64,000 bases of DNA from Distichodus sexfasciatus (lineage: Eukaryota; Chordata; Actinopteri; Characiformes; Distichodontidae), in contig JAVGVS010000281.1 in assembly GCA_032718565.1 (NCBI GenBank), positions 310,001 to 374,000 on the forward strand, given 5' to 3'. A program made the position numbers and the translations under genes. A model generated the notes under the pieces. The model saw only the letters and a list, made by a program, of their open reading frames with translations, had not been told where the DNA came from and searched no databases. Each line of letters starts with the position of its first letter. Positions within the stretch are counted from its first letter, which is position 1. Shown here in pieces: positions 10,605 through 22,004 of this stretch.

Positions 10605-10925
10605 TAGAGTTGTAGTCAAGACCACCTAAATCGAGACAAGACCAAGACTCTGAAAGACTGAGACCAGGGCGGGACGAGACTGAGCAGAGACCGGACCAAT
10701 GCATGTTTTATACTGCATGAGTGGAATATGCCTCCACCTAAGCAATATTAAACATGTTTTTTCTCTTACATATCTATAATCGCTTCACTAGAAGCAAATT
10801 GATAACATCATATGTTAAGCTCAACCAAACACAGTGGCAGAACACACCTCAAGACCAAACTCATCCCAAAGATAAGGGGGTAGTTGTTATACACTACACG
10901 ACATGGCCTGAGTACTACAACACTG
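10605..10925. mobile_element. Non-autonomous hAT-type element, short form, with perfect 8-bp target duplication
   Basis: The element begins TAGAGTTGTAGTCAAGACC and ends GAGTACTACAACACTG, an inverted terminal pair. It is flanked by TTCAGGGC at 10,597-10,604 and 10,926-10,933. The 8-bp duplication supports hAT-type transposition. At 321 bp it has no transposase frame. A longer relative sits at 12,571-13,407. Confidence 0.9.
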
Positions 10926-10933
10926 TTCAGGGC

Positions 10934-11299
10934 TGGGGATCATTACATAATTCTAACTTGGATTCAATCAATGCATTAATTAGAGTTGTTGTTTAATATA
11001 CTGTAACAATCCATATAACTACTACAATTGTACCTTATGTGATTTGAAAATAATATATTAGAGCAAAAAAATAAATAATGGTAGTTTTTATGATGAACTC
11101 CCATTTCCATCACAATAAGGAAATAATTGTACTATTTTCTGTTTCTGTGATCAAACATATATTGCGCACATGCAGAACAAGGGTTTCAACTTCAATGGCG
11201 TCCAGCATGTCACAACCCAGCTCTAATTATGAGAAATGCCATCAAATGGACTGTGGAAGTGAAGCTTGACATTTGCAAGTGTTCGACTGCCTCCAGCCC
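10934..11299. other. AT-rich unique sequence, nothing recognised
   Basis: No repeat, exon or CpG signal stands out. Confidence 0.45.
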
Positions 11300-12110
11300 T
11301 GAGCTTTAATCTGACACTTGACTGTCGTATTTACAGTAACACGGTTGAGGGTCCGTTTGTCTTCTGGCGAGGGATGGACGGAGACTTGGCGAGTTGGCTC
11401 AGACCGGACTCAGACTGGCGTCCGCATCTGTAGCACCACCTCCTCACTCTCATTTAGAGACGGCTCCGGGCTGCTGGCCCCATTAACTCTCCGCTCTTCC
11501 CTCCATCTGTCAGGCCCCACAAAGTCGCTTTGGCTTGAATGCGGGTGAGTTTAAGTGACAGCTGCACTTGCTCGACTTGGAGTCGGTCTGCTGCTAACCT
11601 CCGTTGAACCTTGGGGGGCTTCATGGCTCCAGTTGCTGCTTGCTTATGTGTCTGTCTACCTTGGAGTTGGGATCTTATTGTGCACCTCCGTTTGAGCGGC
11701 GGTGTCTTTAACTCAGAGCTGAGAGCTGAGCAGGCGGGATCCATTCCCATTTCAGCTGGACTTTCTTTCCTTTTTTTCCCACTGCTAAATGAAAGCATGG
11801 TGTCAGCATTATGGTCAGGGATGGAAGCGGACGATTGTCTGCAAAGTCCCTGTTTTATATTCTTAGGCAAAGAAAGAGATGTGAGAAGCAGATGTGTTCT
11901 GTCTGTGTCAGCAAATTGGAAGTCTCCCCTCCCTCTCTTTCTGTCTTCCTTTCTCCCTCTCTCTATCTCTCTCTCTGAATGGTGTCGGGTTCCAGAGTCA
12001 CTCTGACAGCCCTTTGGACTCTGCCCCACATTTCGTCTGCTCTCTTCTCCACCCTGATAACGCCTCAGCTGACTGCCAGAGAAGTAAAGAGGAAGGAGAT
12101 TAGCCTGCCA
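11300..12110. promoter_or_regulatory. GC-richer unique block with an exon-like segment at 11,337-11,540
   Basis: An acceptor-like CGTATTTACAG ends at 11,336, and a strong donor (GCG followed by GGTGAGTTT, or GCGG followed by GTGAGT) lies near 11,541. Between them one frame stays open to the donor, and another reads 30 residues to a stop (TAG near 11,434), so coding status is ambiguous. 11,920-11,985 is pyrimidine-rich. The reverse frame of 191 codons across the block has no domain and is judged accidental. It could be a non-coding or alternative exon, or a regulatory element. Confidence 0.3.
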
Positions 12111-12570
12111 TATCTCCTTACGCTGTAATTAACCACCCTCATCTACAGTAACATTTTTTTTTATCTCTTCAGCAGTGCGCTATTATACATTATATTAAAA
12201 GTCATGCAGTTTCAGAGGAACGGGGTATAATATTAAATAGGCCATGAAGGCGACTGGTGGCAGGTTTTACACCTGTAGAGTAGGGAAGAGAAAGAAGCCT
12301 ACACCAGATTCCCTCTTTATGCTTTTATTTCTTTTTTTGTCCTAACAGTTCAAATCATAACAGTGTGATGATATTATCACTCTTTACAAGCTAACTGCCA
12401 ACACATTGCTGTCAGTGTTTGTAAACACTAATAATTAAATTGGTACTTAAGTAAAGAAAAGGAAAATGAAAAGAAGGTCCTTTCCCCATGCTGTGATTGT
12501 TGTCGTTATGCAGTTTGTGCATAGTGCAAAGTCACACTACAATTCCAATGATTGCTCTTTGGACAATTAA
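12111..12570. other. AT-rich unique sequence, nothing recognised
   Basis: No element or exon was identified. Confidence 0.45.
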
Positions 12571-13407
12571 TAAAGTTGGAGTCAAGACCACCTAAACCGA
12601 GACCGAGACAAGACCAAGACTCTGAAGGGCCAAGACCGAGACGAGACTGAGACCGAACCAATACACGTTTTTATACCACATGACAAAAAAGTGGAACATG
12701 CAAAGCCTAAGCAACATTAAACATGTTTATTTAATATTTCTCTCTTACATACAGTATCTATAATGAGTAAATCACTTCACTGGAAGCAGTTATCCAAACT
12801 GATCACATCATATGTTAAACTCAACAAACCACAGTGGCAATATACTCCTCAAGACCACAATCACTGTTTTATTGGCTCGCAGAATTTTTATTATGCAGAT
12901 ACATTCTATGGCTTAGTACTGTGAAGAAAAATAAAAAAAAAGCTGTTTTGGAATCATTTTGGCCTATAAAATGAGCTGCTTTTGGCCTTTCTGGAAGAGA
13001 ACTACGTTGTTGACGGCGCTCCATATAACAACGGCGTTCCATATATAACCCCGGCGTTCCGGGGTGCCAACACGTGTTTACATTGTGAATAATGTAATTA
13101 ATGCATTTGTACGCAATTACTTCAGTTTTGTGCACAGAATTATACAGAAAGAGTTTCACATACAGAGGTATGAATTAATTGTCTGGTAAGTTCAAAGTCC
13201 TGTGATGCTGACGATATGTGTACAGTTTCTATAAGTTAAAGGGATTCTGAGTTATTAAAACACTAATTAATAAACTATGCAAACGCCTGCATCGCTCTCA
13301 AAAAATTTAATAGTAATATTCTCAGAGTTGTGGTATTGGCTGGTCTCGAAATAAAAACCCAAGAGTCCCAAGACTTTCAAAAACTGGTCTTGAGTACTAC
13401 AACACTA
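12571..13407. mobile_element. Non-autonomous hAT-type element, long form
   Basis: The left end (AGTTGGAGTCAAGACCACCT) and right end (TGGTCTTGAGTACTACAACA) form the same inverted terminal pair as the element at 10,605. The first 300 bases align with that copy (CCAAGACTCTGAA, GCAACATTAAACATG, AGTGGCAATA). The extra 500 bases are AT-rich and carry a local triplication of GGCG(C/T)TCC at 13,012-13,070. No target duplication is clear. Confidence 0.8.
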
Positions 13408-14570
13408 TGCGCAAATTTTAATTTGTTCTATTGCTATTTATTATATCAAGTGCTATTGATGAAAATACATAGTTTATGGCTTTACAAGACCACATCACAT
13501 AAACTATGCGATGTAATCACTTCTTGGTTGAAGTGAATACTAGATTGCTATTGATATTTTAGCCCTGAGTTAGATGGCCTAGAATTTGGGCTAGTTGAAA
13601 TACTCGCTAAAACGTTGCCAAGCTAAAAGTCTGCAGAGATGCAAACTCTTTAAAAATGCATGGTGTGGCGCTTTCTTGAGGGGCATCCAGAGATGTCTTC
13701 ACATATATCATATTTTAAAAATGGCTGAAATATTTTAGGTTAGCGCATATCTTATTCTGTTTCATAACTGTAAAATGCAGGCACAGGAATGTCCAAGTTC
13801 TCAAATAAGTTTGTTAGAACATCTCAAAAACAAACATGCTTAGTGATGGCGAGTTTGGCATTTTAATGTACTCTGTTATGCTTTTCTTAATGTCAGTTGA
13901 ACATCAGTGAGTTTTGTGATGTTTTATGTTTAGTCCAGGCTCAAAAACTAAATATGTTTATTAGGGAGTGAACTATGCCATCACAGCTCTATTGCTGAAT
14001 TTCTGTGCTGAGTATTTGTTAAGGTTTTACAGACTACAACTGGTGTGACATCCATTCTTAACTATGTTTTAGTGTGTTTGGCAGGTAGACTTCGGCACAT
14101 CAAAATAAGTGTCAATACGTGCGCAAACAGTTTTTATTCTAAAGATCTTAACAAGATGATGTTTGTAACTTGAGCATTTATTTGTGTTTGTTGTTTTGTT
14201 TCTCCTTTTATTGTTATTCAGTCTCACAGTGCTCTACTGATGACTAATAAATATCTGTAGGAACAGCAAACATTCAATATGTCTATATCGAAGTTAAGCT
14301 AAAATATTTTCATCACTCAGTTTTTGGCAAAACTTGACACAAAATAGAACATTTACACCATTTACCACCATCACTAAAACATTCACCTTCACACCATCTG
14401 AATCAAAAGTTTTCTTGAAACTAGCCTTGAAACAAGCCTTGATTTATTTTGACCTCTGAGAATCAATTTTATGCCGTTCCAAAGACGGGAATAAAAAATG
14501 TGAGTCACGTTAAAAAAAACAGGGATCCATTCCATCCACGTACTGTTTTTGCGCTAATTTAAATTCAAGA
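13408..14570. other. AT-rich unique sequence, nothing recognised
   Basis: A long AT-rich stretch without repeat families or coding signal; probably intergenic or intronic. Confidence 0.5.
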
Positions 14571-14619
14571 ACATCACCCCACTTCCAACACACACACACA
14601 CTTTTCACACAATCCACCC

Positions 14620-14690
14620 CCCCGTGTCCCCCTCTCTGTCGCTCTCTTTCCCCTCCCTCCCTCTCTCTCTCTCTCTCTCTCTCCCCCCGC
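14620..14690. repeat. Pyrimidine-rich low-complexity tract with (CT)n
   Basis: A C/T-only run holds about 12 uninterrupted CT units at 14,659-14,683. It lies just upstream of the CpG island, a place where GAGA/CT tracts are often seen near promoters. Confidence 0.88.
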
Positions 14691-14739
14691 CTCAAACTCA
14701 TCCCCTGCCTGTACAGATCTCCGATGCAGTGTTTCCACA

Positions 14740-15640
14740 CCTTTCCGCGCCGCTCTAAATAAAATCTTTTTCATCTACATGCTCTCAGGACGGAGGCTCT
14801 CCTCCAGCGCGGTCTGGGCGGAGCTGGGCGTCAGTACCGGGGGTGGAGCGGGAGGGCAGGAGGAGCCGGACTGGGCGTGACGCGAATCGAACCGAACCGA
14901 TCCGTAAATCCGGTACGCTTCCCCGCCGTGCTGCGCCGCTCCCGTTATTACCGCCGGCCGGGGCGCTGCGTTCCAAAAGCGGGACATTTCCGAGCTGCTT
15001 TTTACCGAATATTTCCAGCTGGATTTTGATTTTTTTTTTTTGGAGCAGGAAAATATTCACCTAGTGAAAGCTGAGCACTAACGCGACAGATCGGGATATT
15101 TGCGATATCTGAGCACTGGATCTGTTGGGGCGAAACCCGGATCACTTTCTTTCATTTTGTCACAAAAGTGTGAGTCTTCAGCACCCAGTGTCCAGCCGGG
15201 TGTGTGTGGACATCGCCACATCGGACGACTTCATCCTTTAGGACGCGTCGTTTTTATCTTTCAGTTTTTTGATGCCTGTCGTGGATATTCGTCAAGGACA
15301 CCGAGTGCCGAGTTGGACACAATGACTCAGAGCTCGTGCTGGAAAACACTTTCTAACGGCTTGTGCTAAAACCAACCTGCCCGTGAGTGAATGTAGTCGT
15401 GTGTGTGTGAGTGGATGTAGACGTGGATGTAAGGGTTAGATTCCGCGCTAAGAGCCCTTACTCGAAGCTTTTCTGGATGTAAATGTATCTTTCTGAACTC
15501 AAGCAGAAGCCCCGCGGTACAGCAGCGTGTCTACGCCGCGGCGCTTTCTCATGGCGCAGGCGGCGCGTCGGGCGTAACGAGAGAAGCGCGAAGTTGACGC
15601 GTTGACATCCGGAGAAGAGAAATCAAGGTAAAAAAGAATG
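14740..15640 (+). promoter_or_regulatory. CpG island promoter
   Basis: CpG density rises sharply here (TTTCCGCGCCGCTC, GGGCGTGACGCGAATCGAACC, CGCCGGCCGGGGCGC, then CGCCGCGGCGC and GCGGCGCGTCGGGCG near 15,540). The flanks are AT-rich and CpG-poor. AATAAAATC near 14,760 could act as a weak TATA-like element. The island overlaps an exon-like segment ending in a donor at 15,628, which sets the likely transcription direction as +. It is the strongest promoter candidate in the window. Confidence 0.68.
14990..15627 (+). other. Probable 5'-untranslated first exon (end set by donor)
   Basis: Downstream of the CpG core the sequence keeps CpGs and ends in GAAATCAAG followed by GTAAAAAAG, a good donor at 15,628. 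An alternative donor is CTGCCC followed by GTGAGT at 15,383. No long frame starts with ATG. A small upstream frame at 15,322-15,369 (16 codons, MTQSSCWKTLSNGLC, context GACACAATGA) could influence translation of the main frame. The start is arbitrary, because the transcription start cannot be read from sequence. The main coding exons are not recognisable within the window. The gene is not identified. Confidence 0.45.
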
Positions 15641-15698
15641 CACTTCCTTCCATGTTTCGTTTATGTTTTCTCAATATTTAACTGAACAACATCTCTTC

Positions 15699-15755
<57 letters not shown>

Positions 15756-15776
15756 GGAGAGAGAGAGAGAGAGAGA
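15699..15776. repeat. Compound microsatellite (GT)n(GA)n
   Basis: About 12 GT units run directly into roughly 25 GA units with one AAAGAGGG interruption. It begins 70 bp inside the putative first intron. Confidence 0.95.
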
Positions 15777-15779
15777 AAC

Positions 15780-16049
15780 CCCGTGCGTGTTAACGGGTGA
15801 ATTTGCAACCTATTCTCGGCAAGCTGTTTCGTATTTTATTTTAAAAACGACTGTGCTGTGTGATAATTCTGATGGTTGTCTCACGTATAACGCGTAATGA
15901 AGTTGGGCCCGGGCGAATTTATGTATTTATGAACGGATTTGGGTCGTCAGATGGTAGTTTTGGTTCTTTATGCATGAACCTTGTGTAGTTGTGGGTTTTT
16001 GCTGATGTGGAACTGTGATACTACCGTCAGCGATGTGTATGTTTTCTCT
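15780..16049. other. Intron-like flank of the CpG island
   Basis: CpG retention fades here (ACGTATAACGCGTAATG near 15,882). No other feature was seen. Confidence 0.4.
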
Positions 16050-16770
16050 ATATGTCCTACGCCAATATTAATAACTCTGACGATTCTCCTCAATAATTCA
16101 GTTGGAGTTCCAAATCCGTGGACGGCTCCCACAGAGGCTATAGATTCTCGGAAAAAAATCGGAACTAAGAGTAATTGAGTAGCACGATTGTAGGTCCAAT
16201 AAATGTAAAGTGAGGATTAGTGGAGAGTGTCCACTGTGATGTGCAGGTCTAGTGATGTAGATCAGATCATGAACAACAACGATCGGTCAAATGAGAGAGT
16301 TCAAAAGCAGGAACTGCTTTAAGAATGGTATTACATATCCAGAGAGGGATTTCAGAACTAAAAATAATTCAGATAGTGCAGTTATATGTCCAGCAGTTTG
16401 ACTGAATGTCCAGTGTAAGGTAGTTATATTGACGTTCAGTCACAGCTAATGGATAGTACCCACTCTTTTGAAGGTCCGGTAATATGTATCCGAACCACTG
16501 ACAGCTTCAAGACAAAAAACAGATATAGTCATGGAATTCAAAATCATAGACAGCTCCCATAATACAGTTAGCATTTTCAGCACCATGGACAGCACCTATA
16601 GTCATACAGTAACTGTAGGATCTATTGAGAACAATGGAGAACACCCACACTGTATATATCCAAGTAGTATAGAATCCAGTAATGAAACTGTAGGTGTGGC
16701 TGCATGTCCATTTTAAGAAATTTAAAGCCCCCATTCTATAGGTCCAGCAATGTGGATCAGAAGCATTAAC
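16050..16770. repeat. Diffuse degenerate repeat block
   Basis: Related short segments recur: CCGTGGACGGCTCCCACAG near 16,118, ATAGACAGCTCCCATAATAC near 16,546, CCATGGACAGCACCTATAG near 16,585 and CAATGGAGAACACCCACAC near 16,632, along with GGTCCAGTAAT-type motifs. Spacing is irregular (about 45 bp where clear). It looks like an old, decayed minisatellite. Confidence 0.4.
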
Positions 16771-17007
16771 AGCAGTCTGTTTTTTTCTCTTGTCAAGTGT
16801 TTATCCTAGTAGAATGGATTTTGTTTGTGTGTCCTATGCTAGTAGTGAAGTAATTGAGCTGGGTGTTTAAGGACTGGTTGAGTGACAGCGAATTTGTTGG
16901 CTGCTGGCATGGCTAAGTGTTGCACCTACTGTACTGTTCATCGATCATTTTAATGTTACAAAACACTGTAGAAGTCTGTGCATTAATCTATTTAATTGAC
17001 TTGCAAA

Positions 17008-17010
<3 letters not shown>

Positions 17011-17045
<35 letters not shown>
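17011..17045. repeat. (CT)n microsatellite
   Basis: Seventeen uninterrupted CT units. Confidence 0.95.
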
Positions 17046-17047
<2 letters not shown>

Positions 17048-17050
17048 TCC

Positions 17051-17072
17051 TATATGTACATATATATATACA

Positions 17073-17146
<74 letters not shown>
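17051..17146. repeat. (TA)n microsatellite
   Basis: About 90 bp of alternating TA with a few TACA/TGTA interruptions at the left end. It is self-complementary and could extrude as a cruciform or vary in length. Confidence 0.95.
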
Positions 17147-17148
<2 letters not shown>

Positions 17149-18560
17149 GGAAAGAGTCAGATCAGAACAAGATTAGAGGCCATGATACATTTTGAAGGTC
17201 ATATCTGGCAGAAATCTGACAGCCTTTAAATTTGTGAAGGGCTGCAAACAGCCACCAATTAGCCGTGTTGTCAGAGCATGACAACGCTACTGGAGACACT
17301 CGAGTAGCACCCGGCCTTCCTGCCAGATATCGACAAACTGGCACATGAAGAAAAATAACGAAAGGCTACATTTGTGGAGAACAGAATGGTCTGCACCCCA
17401 CATTACTGATCTTTTTCCAGGACTGAGGCGATCTCTCTGTTTATTTTGTGTGTACTGCACAGGCATATGTAGTAATGCCACACCCAGCTGGTGCAGGCCA
17501 TGTTAAAGGAATCAGTTTTATATGTTGGATATGAAAGAGAGAGATTTCCAGTTCATCTATGACAATTTAGGTGCTGAACTGTGTGTGTGTATAAAAGCTG
17601 TGTGTGGGTTTCTTATAGGGCTAAGCATTTTCAGAATCAGCTGACATTTCTCTTTTACCTTTCTAAAAACCATTTATCTTCTTTGTAACATTAAAACAGG
17701 TCTGTCTCAGTGTACACACACACACCCACACACCAACACATACACTCGTAATAGCGGGGTCCCTCAGCATGACTGGTCCATGACTGGTCCCTCCAATAGC
17801 ACGCTGGGAACTAGAAAATGGGACTCTCGTACTTGCTCTGGAGTTACCCTAAGGCATGATAGGCTTCAAAAATGCACGGCCGCTGCCTGTGCAGCTGTAT
17901 TCCCAGACAAAAGCATCCACACCAGTATACCGGTCCGTCACCGCTGCTTATGCAACAACCCATATCCCTGGCCTGCTCAGAGTTGGTAGAGTGTGAGGTG
18001 TGTGTGTGTGTGTGCCAGTGCCAGATGCAGCTGAGTTACTAGGCAGACAGAAGATGAGACAGTTTGTGTAGGTAGATATGGAACACAACTCTGGAATCTC
18101 TTGCGCAAGTTTTTAAGAGCTGCGGCCAAACTGGCTTGTATTTTCTGCTTGTTTCTCTGCAAGACTTCTTCAACTCAAATCTCTATTTGAACCCAAACAT
18201 TAGCTATAAAATTTTTTGTAAATTGAAAATTGATTATTTCTTAACTTCAGAAGCTTAGAAATCAGAGAATTGTGCAGAAATGTTTTTGACATTTATCAAG
18301 CATTTGAAAAGGAGACTGGATACTCTGAACATACCTCTACTATACAGCATATATTGATTACGAATACATGCAACATAGACTGATTTGAGTTGACGCTGCA
18401 AATGGTCATTCTGGTTTGGTGGAAATTTTAGCTCACAGACCTATTATAAAAGGGGAAACTAACCACCTAATTCAGTGTTCATTTAGTAACATAAAGGAAA
18501 TTTACAATGGAAGGACACTGAACAAGCAGCTTTGTTTAAACTTTGACTTCCAAAGCAGCA
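17147..18560. other. Unique sequence, nothing recognised
   Basis: Includes small CA/GT runs near 17,714-17,745 and 17,998-18,015 (GT)n. Frames in this region have no domain or splice support. Confidence 0.45.
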
Positions 18561-18564
18561 CATT

Positions 18565-18612
18565 AATTAACAACTTGCATGTGACAAATAAAGAATCTTG
18601 AATCTTGAATTA
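18565..18612 (+). mobile_element. 3' tail of an L2-type non-LTR element
   Basis: GCATGTGACAAATAAAGAA followed by TCTTGAATCTTGAATT is the characteristic 3' terminus with a short TTGAATC-type tandem tail. Only the tail is recognisable. A longer copy is at 50,440-50,620. Confidence 0.68.
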
Positions 18613-18619
18613 CTAAGAT

Positions 18620-19340
18620 TGTTTTTATGGTGGTTCTTGAAGATGCAAACTGGATGTAAAATTTTTGGTCTGGTAACATTTATAGAGAAATATTTATAGA
18701 TATTAAGATCCTTTGTATGGTAATTTACTCGTTCCTGCAACTGATAAACATGACACCAATGAAAGTTTTGGTATTCCCACAAGGGCCAAATGTAGTTATT
18801 GAAGAAAAATTACATCATATTACATGGGAATAATGTTTAGCTGATAATATTTTAAATGGTGAGTTTTTAGGTACCAATATAAAGTATTTTGATGTAACTT
18901 TGAATTTTGAATAATACCATATTAATGATATATAAATAGAAGTATATATTATAAAATGCTTTTGTGATTAAACATACCAATAAACATTGTTAATCATATA
19001 AGCAGAATGGCAACTTCATCGTTTAGCCCTGCACTATTTTCTCTATCTTCATGAAGCTTTATAGAACCATGGGGGAAAATATTAAAATATATGAATAGTG
19101 GTCTGATTAAACACTTTATAACACCTGTTAGTTGTGCTAATTGTGCTACTGCCCTTGATGTCCTTGTGTTGTTTTCTTGCCCACAGATTTTCCAATGCTC
19201 CATCACATCTGATTGGTTTCATCATGAATAAAATTAATGCGATCACCCATATGCACATGCTTACACATATGCTGGGCCATGTAAACCTTTGCTACATAAT
19301 AGAGTTTCATTTGAAGTGTATAATCAATTGTACTTTGCTA
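18620..19340. other. AT-rich unique sequence, nothing recognised
   Basis: No repeat family or exon signal was found. Confidence 0.45.
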
Positions 19341-19344
19341 ATGA

Positions 19345-19440
19345 TTACCTTAGTGGTACCTTTACCAGTCCGGGATTCAAATTGATGACCTTCCAATCAC
19401 AGGGCAAGTCCCTAACCATTATGCTACCAGATGCCCCAAT
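19345..19440 (-). mobile_element. SINE A head fragment
   Basis: Read on the minus strand this gives the tRNA-like head with an A-box region (TAGCATAATGGTTAGGG) and B-box region, then GACTGGTAAAGGTACCACTAAGG. The body and tail are missing. Confidence 0.78.
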
Positions 19441-20379
19441 GTAGTTTTGTTGATAGGGTTTATTACTGTGACAGCCAGTTAGTTTGCTGCTGCTGGACTT
19501 CTTGATTAGTGATTTAGACTAACATTTGCCTCCATTTATATACGTCTGATTGACATCTGAAGCATTCCCACGTCTCTTTGTTCTTTTGTAATCCCCGATC
19601 TCTCTCCTTCTGCACATTTCTTTACTTTGTGGCTCTCACTTTCTCTTCAAGCCTGTTTAATTCCAGCTTCCTTCTCAACTTGGAAGGCATGCACACTGCT
19701 CTTTTCTTGAAGGCTGAGAAAATGTGATTTTCTCTGCTGCCTTTTATCGCCAGGGGGTTCACACGTTTTGACCGGTCTTGCATCTTAGCTTGCTCTGCCT
19801 TGCTACAATTCAAGCCCAAGAAGTGTTAACTTGTTAGCTTAGTTAGCACTAAATTTCAATCGCCAGAGGAAAGTTTTATTTTTGTTTGTAACTAAAATTA
19901 ACATTTTCTCCAGTTGTAATCATGAATTTGAGATTGTTTACTATTTCATATTTTAGTCAATATTTACAAGTATTATTCCTATCAAATTCTTTTCCTTTTG
20001 TTCAGCATTGTTAAAAAAAAGACAGTTGAAGTAAAATGCATTTGACTTATTGCAAAGAATGAGAAAAAGTTGAGCTGTTGATAAAACCTCAGCATGAACC
20101 CAGCCTCACTTTTTTTCACTTCTATCACGAACATATTTTCCTATATCTCCAACAGTGAGTACACACATGAATTTTCAGACTCTCTCCCTTTCTTTCTCTC
20201 TGTGTTTCTCAGCCTCTTTAATCTCTGTACATCAGCAGAGTAAACACAGCTCGGTGAATCCATGCAGCACAGTGCCTTCATGCTGGGCCATTTTTTTTCT
20301 GCCTGGAGAATCTGAGCAACTACTGGCTAATGGCCGGGGATGGAACTCATACTGTTCCTAATACTAGTGGGCCACAAGG
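19441..20379. other. Unique sequence, nothing recognised
   Basis: Mixed composition with no element identified. Confidence 0.4.
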
Positions 20380-20900
20380 GCTGATGATGTGAAGAGTGTT
20401 GAGCTTTGGAATGACTCTCGCTTAAACGGCTGCCAATTATCCCAATCGCTGTTGTGTGAACAGTAGGATTATTGTTTGCTGCCGTGACGTTCAAAATGGT
20501 ACGGTTTTGAGCGCAAGATGAAGAGTGCTTATGGTTTTGTTTTTGGTTTTGTGTTTGATACCCCCCACCTATGGTCTGCGTTTTGGAACGCGGCAGATTG
20601 TACGTGGTGAAACCTGAAAGCTGAGCAGAACAATGCAGTGATCACAGGAAGGAGAAGGTTGAAGGAGGTGTGCTTTTTGTTTTCATGGTTACAAAGCTTC
20701 TTTGTACCCATTGTTTTTAACGGCGTCGTTTAAGGCGTTTGCATGTGAAGCGCGAGGCTCGAAAGAAGGAGCCGTGTTGGCTTATTAAAGAATAATGATG
20801 AGCGGTAATGTGCTGAATTATGAGCATTGGGTCTGGGAGTCACTTAGAGACCTTCTTGCATTAGTGTTTGTGTGGTGTTGCGCAACTATTCATCGTGAGA
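20380..20900. promoter_or_regulatory. Candidate conserved non-coding block
   Basis: Unique sequence with retained CpGs (AACGGCGTCGTTTAAGGCG near 20,720, AAGCGCGAGGCTCG near 20,750) and AT-rich cores such as CCAATTATCCC near 20,433 and GGATTATTGTTTGC. It has no repeat relation and no supported frame. Confidence 0.32.
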
Positions 20901-21398
20901 TATGGTGCCTAAATGGGCTGGAACACAATTTGTTACAAATGCACATTTCCACAAACCCAATCTCACTTCTTCCTGGGGAATGTACACACCAATTATTATA
21001 CACCAAACCCTGAACTGACTTGAAATAATAAGTTTGGCTCTGTGCTCTATGTACTGAGATATATTGGAGTGTCACAGTTTTTACCTAATATTTGCAAAGC
21101 TGTTAAAACACTCAAGAAAGGATCAAACTGTTAAGAAATGTAAGAAGTATTAATGAAAGATTATTTGATTTTCACAAAGGAAATCACAAATACTGAACTA
21201 CTGTGTCTTTGCATATAGGCCTAGATAGTGTGATTAGCGTGTTTACTAGCTACCAAGCTAACTTCTCAAATAGAAGACTTGCTAATATGCATTTAGATTC
21301 ACAATTCTATTTAATGCTAGGTACTGAAACAGTAGACATATTGCTATGAGTGTGTGTTAAGATTGTGGTTAAGTGACCTAAGTATCAAATCTGCACAC

Positions 21399-21625
21399 AA
21401 GGGGCGGTTGGTGGTATAACGGAGTTGGTCCTGTGACCGCCGGTTCAAGTTCCGGACTGGTAAGGGTACTAAGGTACCCATGAGCAAGGTACCGTCCCCA
21501 AACACTGCTCCCCGGGTGCTGCTAAAGCTGCCCAAAGCAGATGGGTCAAATGCCGAGGTCACATTTTGTTGTGGTGCACTGTGTGCTCTGCTGTGGTGTG
21601 TTCACAATGACAATCACTCATGTAA
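21399..21625 (+). mobile_element. tRNA-derived SINE, family A
   Basis: The B-box GGTTCAAGTTCC lies near 21,443. The body has ACCCATGAGCAAGGTACCG and CACTGCTCCCCGGGTGCTGC, and the 3' end is GTGTTCACAATGACAATCAC. The A-box region carries a deletion (GGTGGTATAACGGAG). Confidence 0.9.
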
Positions 21626-21629
21626 AATT

Positions 21630-22000
21630 CACTAGTTTGGTAAGATAGCTGTACTGTACTACTTACTCAGTACTACCTGTATTAGTTTCATTTTCAGTCA
21701 GGCGGATGCTGAGGTTAAGCCTAGCTACAAAGTGCTTGGTGTTTAAGACAGAAATAAGATGCTACACAGCCTCTGTGTCACAGTAATTATGACTTTTGTG
21801 ATTCTGCCAATCGTCCAGGCCCTAATTAATGTTCAGTAATTAACGAGTATGTAGATGCTGTTTGTTGAGCAGCAATATTGTGGTTGAGGAAGCTTGATGA
21901 TAAACAGGTCTGTTAACAGAGACAATACTTCGGTCCAATCCTTTGCTGAGTAGGGCTATGAATTCTTCATTCCTCTTTTATCTTTAGCTGGCAACTTGGT
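21630..22000. other. Unique sequence, nothing recognised
   Basis: No repeat or exon signal was found. Confidence 0.4.
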
Positions 22001-22004
22001 GGGG

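Noticed and set aside
11454..12029. 191-codon reverse frame
   Set aside because: Low-complexity Arg/Glu/Lys and Ser runs, no recognisable domain, and the splice-like signals in the region lie on the opposite strand.
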